Positions 61,123 through 64,000 of a DNA stretch of 64,000 nucleotides are shown here, one piece after another. The number at the start of each line of letters is the position of its first letter. Position 1 is the stretch's first letter. This DNA is from CAWJLS01 sp963843755 (GTDB lineage Bacteria > Acidobacteriota > Thermoanaerobaculia > Multivoradales > DATKCC01). The notes under the pieces were generated by a model. The model was not told the DNA's origin, ran no database searches, and was given only the letters and a program-made list of their open reading frames with translations. A program made the translations under genes and the position numbers. The DNA lies in assembly GCA_963843755.1 (NCBI GenBank), contig CAWJLS010000010.1:310001-374000 (forward strand). The letters run 5' to 3'.

Positions 61123-61929
61123 ATGCGAGAGGAGATCGACAGCCGCGTCCGGCGGGGGAACGTGCGTCTTGCGTTCGCCCCGGCGGGTCTACTGGCGTTC
61201 GCGCTGCTGCTGGCGTCGCTCGCCGTCGCCCTGCCGGCCCGGGCCGACCTGGTGGTGCTCGACGACGGCCGCTACTTCAAGGTGACCGCGTTCGAGGTGC
61301 ACGACGACGCCATGCGTCTGTCGCTTCGCGACGGTGGGCGGATCACCCTGCCGCTCGCCCGGGTCGCCCACGTGGTCGACGACGAGTGGGTGCCGCCGCC
61401 GGCGCCGGTCGAGGACCCGGCCGGATCGGCCGTCCGGAGCTGGCACTTCACCGACGGCGCGGTGGCGCCGGAGGTGCCCTACGGCGCGGAGATCCTCGAC
61501 GCGGCGCGGGCGAGCAACCTCGACCCGGAGCTGGTGGCGGCGGTGGTGCGGGCCGAGTCCGCGTTCGATGCCGGCGCCGTCTCGGTGAAGGGGGCGCGCG
61601 GCCTGATGCAGCTCATGCCGGCCACCGCCCGGCGCTTCGGCGTCGCGCCGCAGAAGATCTACGACACCGTCTCCAACCTCCGGGCCGGCACCGCCTACCT
61701 CGCCTGGCTGCTCGACCACTTCGAGGGCGACCTCTCCATGGCCTTGGCCGCCTACAACGCCGGCGAAGGAACGGTGGCGCGCTACGGCGGGGTGCCGCCG
61801 TTCCGCGAGACCCGCGGGTATCTCGCGCGGATCTTCCGCTTCCTCGGCCTGGACGCGGGGGCCGGCGACGGCCGTCTCGGGGACGGCGCGCGGTCGGGTA
61901 CGGTGACCGCGTCCCTCCCCGGGAGCTGA
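61123..61929 (+). CDS. Periplasmic lytic transglycosylase (SLT domain)
   Basis: 268 residues. A signal peptide (FAPAGLLAFALLLASLAVALPARA) precedes a small beta domain (LVVLDDGRYFKVTAFEVHDDAMRLSLRDGGRITLPLARV, about 50-95), which resembles a short stress-response/Sm-like cap. The SLT domain follows at about 125-245: LVAAVVRAESAFDAGAVSVKGARG with catalytic Glu, LMQLMPATARRFGV, and ALAAYNAGEGTVARYGGVPP. It cleaves peptidoglycan to anhydro-muropeptides. ATG 61123 was preferred to a TTG at 61105. The gene is monocistronic. Confidence 0.92.
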   Translation: MREEIDSRVRRGNVRLAFAPAGLLAFALLLASLAVALPARADLVVLDDGRYFKVTAFEVHDDAMRLSLRDGGRITLPLARVAHVVDDEWVPPPAPVEDPAGSAVRSWHFTDGAVAPEVPYGAEILDAARASNLDPELVAAVVRAESAFDAGAVSVKGARGLMQLMPATARRFGVAPQKIYDTVSNLRAGTAYLAWLLDHFEGDLSMALAAYNAGEGTVARYGGVPPFRETRGYLARIFRFLGLDAGAGDGRLGDGARSGTVTASLPGS

Positions 61930-61958
61930 CGCCGCCGGCCGCCCGGGCGTTCCTCCCC

Positions 61959-62159
61959 TCATCCCACTCCGTCCGGATCGAAGACCTCTTCGATCGTCAG
62001 CCCGAACAGCCGGGCGATGCCGAAGGCGAGCGGCAGGCTGGGGTCGTACTTGCCGTTCTCGACCGCGTTGACCGTCTGGCGGGAGACTCCGAGGCGCTCG
62101 GCCACCTCCGCCTGGGACCACGCGTGCTCGGCCCGCAGGACCCGCAGGCGGTTTTTCAT
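61959..62159 (-). CDS. Small XRE-family transcriptional regulator
   Basis: 66 residues, essentially a single helix-turn-helix: NRLRVLRAEHAWSQAEVAERLGVSRQTVNAVENGKYDPSLPLAFGIARLFGLTIEEVF. This is the short Xre type (as in YozG/PrsX-like pairs) typically co-transcribed with a small membrane protein. The start overlaps the stop of that gene (ATGA). It probably controls its own promoter through the CTTGAC/GTCAAG palindromes upstream. Confidence 0.93.
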   Translation of the reverse strand: MKNRLRVLRAEHAWSQAEVAERLGVSRQTVNAVENGKYDPSLPLAFGIARLFGLTIEEVFDPDGVG

Positions 62160-62617
62160 CGGTACCTCCGCATGCCCAGCCACTGGCCGACGCCGGCCAT
62201 CGCCAGCATGACCGCCACCGGAACCGGCAGGTCGATCGTCGGCGCTCCGGCCAGCTCCGCCAGCGAGTAGCCGAGGGTGAAGACCACCCCGATGCCGAAG
62301 CCGAGGGCGGTCGCCTCCAGGTGGATCTTGCGCACCAGCTCGTCGGCTTCGCGGAGGAAGCGCACGTAGGCCCTCACCGCCATCACGCCGAGCACGTCGG
62401 GCACCAGCGCCACGACCCACCCCGCCGCCGTCGCCTCGGCCAGGCTCGTCTTGGTCAGGAGGGCCACCGAGGTCACGAACGCCAGGGTGAAGGCGATGAC
62501 CCAGGCGTTGTAGCGGCGCAGGTTGCGCCGGTCCCGCTCGCTCAGGTAGCCGTGACAACCCCAGGAAAACCACGGTCTGCGGGATTCGGGTCGGGTTTCG
62601 GTCTGTTCTGCGTGCAT
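62156..62617 (-). CDS. Membrane protein encoded with the XRE regulator
   Basis: 153 residues from ATG 62617, which has a perfect AAGGAGG upstream. The longer frame is rejected. A cytoplasmic start is followed by four hydrophobic segments (about 38-55, 68-85, 103-121 and 128-143), among them VIAFTLAFVTSVALL and LEATALGFGIGVVFTLGYS. FLREADELVRKIHLEATALGFG is a conserved feature of small proteins accompanying short XRE regulators. The function is unknown, and it may sense a membrane condition for the regulator. Confidence 0.8.
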   Translation of the reverse strand: MHAEQTETRPESRRPWFSWGCHGYLSERDRRNLRRYNAWVIAFTLAFVTSVALLTKTSLAEATAAGWVVALVPDVLGVMAVRAYVRFLREADELVRKIHLEATALGFGIGVVFTLGYSLAELAGAPTIDLPVPVAVMLAMAGVGQWLGMRRYR

Positions 62618-62648
62618 GTCGCGCCTCCTTGTCGTTGAGTAAAACATC

Positions 62649-62691
62649 CTTGACAAGTTGGAGTGTACGGTGCTCTTGACGATATGTCAAG
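62649..62691 (-). promoter_or_regulatory. Promoter and palindromic operators of the XRE/membrane-protein operon
   Basis: On the minus strand TTGACA (62690-62685), a 17-bp spacer and TACACT (62667-62662) form a good sigma-70 promoter. The -35 is embedded in the palindrome CTTGAC-GATAT-GTCAAG (62675-62691). A second symmetric site CTTGACAAG (62649-62657) lies just past the expected start point. Two similar sites over -35 and +1 are what an autorepressor would use. Nothing else is supported in the 62618-62917 gap. Confidence 0.65.
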
Positions 62692-62917
62692 TGTGATTGA
62701 CATCTCGTGGTGAGATGAGCTGGTGAGGCCGGCTGAAGAGGCCGGCTGGTGGGAGGAGCTCGGGCCACGGAGCTCCGTGAGGGGGGCGTCCCTTCCTCGT
62801 CCGTACGGCAGGCATCTTGCGTGGAGCCCCTTGGTACCCTGCCGCCACGGACACCGCGCAGCGGTTGGGAGCACGACAGAGAGAGCGCGGTGATGAACGA
62901 CGACGAGGAGGGTTTCG

Positions 62918-64000
62918 ATGAGTGGAGCGGTCGACGTGTTCGAACGGTGGGAATCGGAGATCCGGGGGTACTGCCGTATGTATCCCACGGTCTTCGCCTC
63001 GGCGTCCAACGCTCGCCAGGTCGACGAAGGGGGCAGGTCGTACATCGACTTCTTCGCCGGCGCCGGCGTGCTCAACTTCGGCCACAACAACCCGCGCATG
63101 AAGCGCGCGATGATCGAGTTCCTCGAGGCCGACGGCGTCGCCCACAGCCTCGACATGTACACCACGACCAAGCGTGACTTCCTGGAGAAGCTCGTCGCCA
63201 CGGTGCTCGAGCCCCGCGCCATGGACTACCGGGCCCAGTTCACCGGCCCGACCGGCACCAACGCGGTCGAGGCGGCCCTCAAGCTGGCGCGCAAGATCAC
63301 CGGCCGGGACGATGTCGTCGCCTTCAGCCACGGCTTCCACGGCATGACCCTCGGGTCGCTCGCCTGCACCGCCAACGACTACTACCGCCAGGCCGCCGGC
63401 GTGTCGCTCGATCACGTCGTGCGGCTGCCGTTCGAGACCGCGCCGGGCGGTGGCATCGCGGCGCTCGAGGCCTTCGGCGCCGCCCTGGACGACGCCTCGA
63501 GCGGCGTCGTCCCCCCCGCGGCCTTCCTGGTCGAGACGATCCAGGCCGAGGGCGGCGTCCACGTGGCGAGCGCGGAGTGGCTGCGCGCGGTCCAGGAGCT
63601 GGCCCACGGCTGCGGCGCGCTGTTCATTGTCGACGAGATCCAGGTCGGCTGCGGCCGGACCGGTTCCTATTTCAGCTTCGACGGCATGGACCTCCAGCCG
63701 GACGTGATCTGCCTGGCCAAGGGGATCGGCGGCTTCGGCACGCCGCTGGCGATGAACCTGATCAAGCCGGAGCACGACCGCTGGTCGCCGGGCGAGCACA
63801 CCGGCACCTTCCGCGGCCAGGGCCTGTCGTTCGTCGCCGGCCGCGAGGCGTTGGCCTACTTCGACGACGACACCCTGACGACCGCGGTCCGGGCCAAGGG
63901 CGAGAGGATGCGCTCACGGCTCGAAGCGATCGCCCGCGAGGTGAAGAAGGACCATCCGGACCGGGACGTCGACGTGCGCGGCCGGGGCATGATCCTGGGC
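62918..64000 (+). CDS. ectB: Diaminobutyrate-2-oxoglutarate transaminase (ectoine synthesis), cut by the right edge
   Basis: 361 codons are visible of about 420-430. The PLP enzyme converts aspartate-semialdehyde to diaminobutyrate, the first step of ectoine biosynthesis. VFERWESEIRGYCRMYPTVFASASNA is the characteristic EctB opening. FFAGAGVLNFGHNNP, QFTGPTGTNAVEAALKLARK, AFSHGFHGMTLGSLACT, FIVDEIQVGCGRTG and CLAKGIGGFGTPLAMN with the PLP Lys follow. ATG 62918 has GAGGAGGG upstream. No ectA lies upstream, where the neighbours are the divergent XRE/membrane genes, so the usual ectABC order is altered or ectA lies elsewhere. ectC may follow beyond the edge. Confidence 0.94.
   Translation, partial: MSGAVDVFERWESEIRGYCRMYPTVFASASNARQVDEGGRSYIDFFAGAGVLNFGHNNPRMKRAMIEFLEADGVAHSLDMYTTTKRDFLEKLVATVLEPRAMDYRAQFTGPTGTNAVEAALKLARKITGRDDVVAFSHGFHGMTLGSLACTANDYYRQAAGVSLDHVVRLPFETAPGGGIAALEAFGAALDDASSGVVPPAAFLVETIQAEGGVHVASAEWLRAVQELAHGCGALFIVDEIQVGCGRTGSYFSFDGMDLQPDVICLAKGIGGFGTPLAMNLIKPEHDRWSPGEHTGTFRGQGLSFVAGREALAYFDDDTLTTAVRAKGERMRSRLEAIAREVKKDHPDRDVDVRGRGMILG

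Noticed and set aside
62687..63799. 370-codon antisense frame over ectB
   Set aside because: ectB is unmistakable on the plus strand. The antisense frame has no domain.

Overview
The window is a very GC-rich (about 70%) bacterial chromosome segment with dense, short-spaced genes, many GTG starts and many 4-base ATGA/GTGA stop-start overlaps. The envelope genes (apolipoprotein N-acyltransferase, a MltF-like and a second lytic transglycosylase, a SPOR protein, lipoproteins) indicate a diderm (Gram-negative type) cell. Rnf and a pyruvate:ferredoxin oxidoreductase-like protein indicate ferredoxin-based energy metabolism, and ectB at the right edge suggests osmotic or salt stress. The overall protein flavour (cyclic-2,3-diphosphoglycerate synthase-like GTPase, DUF885 lipoprotein, Cys-rich tail on secreted proteins) resembles Acidobacteriota/Thermoanaerobaculia. 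That placement is an inference from memory, not a search result. No rRNA, tRNA, CRISPR array, insertion sequence or prophage was seen.

Layout. 1-5908: an energy operon with the 3' end of a PFOR-like gene translationally coupled to rnfCDGEA, then a small Cys-rich membrane protein whose frame is broken at a G7 run. No rnfB is visible. 5909-10876: a repeat element, a small orphan gene, a MazF/ribbon-helix-helix toxin-antitoxin pair, a quinone oxidoreductase-like gene, a small TPR-like gene and an APC transporter. 11264-17452: a compact biosynthetic operon with an acyl carrier protein, an active ketosynthase, a ketosynthase-like partner lacking the catalytic Cys/His residues, a flavin-dependent halogenase-family enzyme and a carotenoid cleavage oxygenase. 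I consider this the best candidate for an undescribed pathway. 17463-29347: a DUF433/DUF5615 pair with a shortened toxin, a double-sensor MltF-like transglycosylase, a large FAD/Fe-S oxidase, a secreted repeat protein, a cDPGS-like GTPase, a GH20 hexosaminidase and a cold-shock protein with its terminator.

29477-40278: a secreted nuclease, a class P4-type acid phosphatase, a cyclophilin-like protein, a PilZ protein, PhoH2, a VapBC pair with an operator overlapping the vapB start codon, and a DUF885 metallo-lipoprotein. 40348-51273: a long co-oriented envelope/translation operon with two NfeD proteins, slipin, SPOR protein, Lnt, prfB (with its programmed +1 frameshift intact), a glycosyltransferase carrying two compensating C-run frameshifts, a large membrane protein and a CoA-type Nudix hydrolase. 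51841-55806: one 1321-residue CHAT protease-STAND NTPase-TPR protein, NLR-like and a candidate immune or signalling factor. 56124-61929: a methyltransferase, an isopropylmalate dehydrogenase/synthase-like pair, an MBL hydrolase, XerD and a second lytic transglycosylase. 61959-64000: an XRE regulator plus membrane protein with a strong promoter and CTTGAC/GTCAAG palindromes, divergent from ectB, which runs off the window.

Four intergenic elements of 163-166 bp with 18-22 bp terminal inverted repeats beginning GGAGCGGYC (or AAGCGGCC) recur at 5956, 36996, 38103 and 51292, each just downstream of a plus-strand gene. A fifth, unrelated 36-bp inverted repeat lies at 26415-26597. These are the main non-coding structure not explained by ordinary genes.
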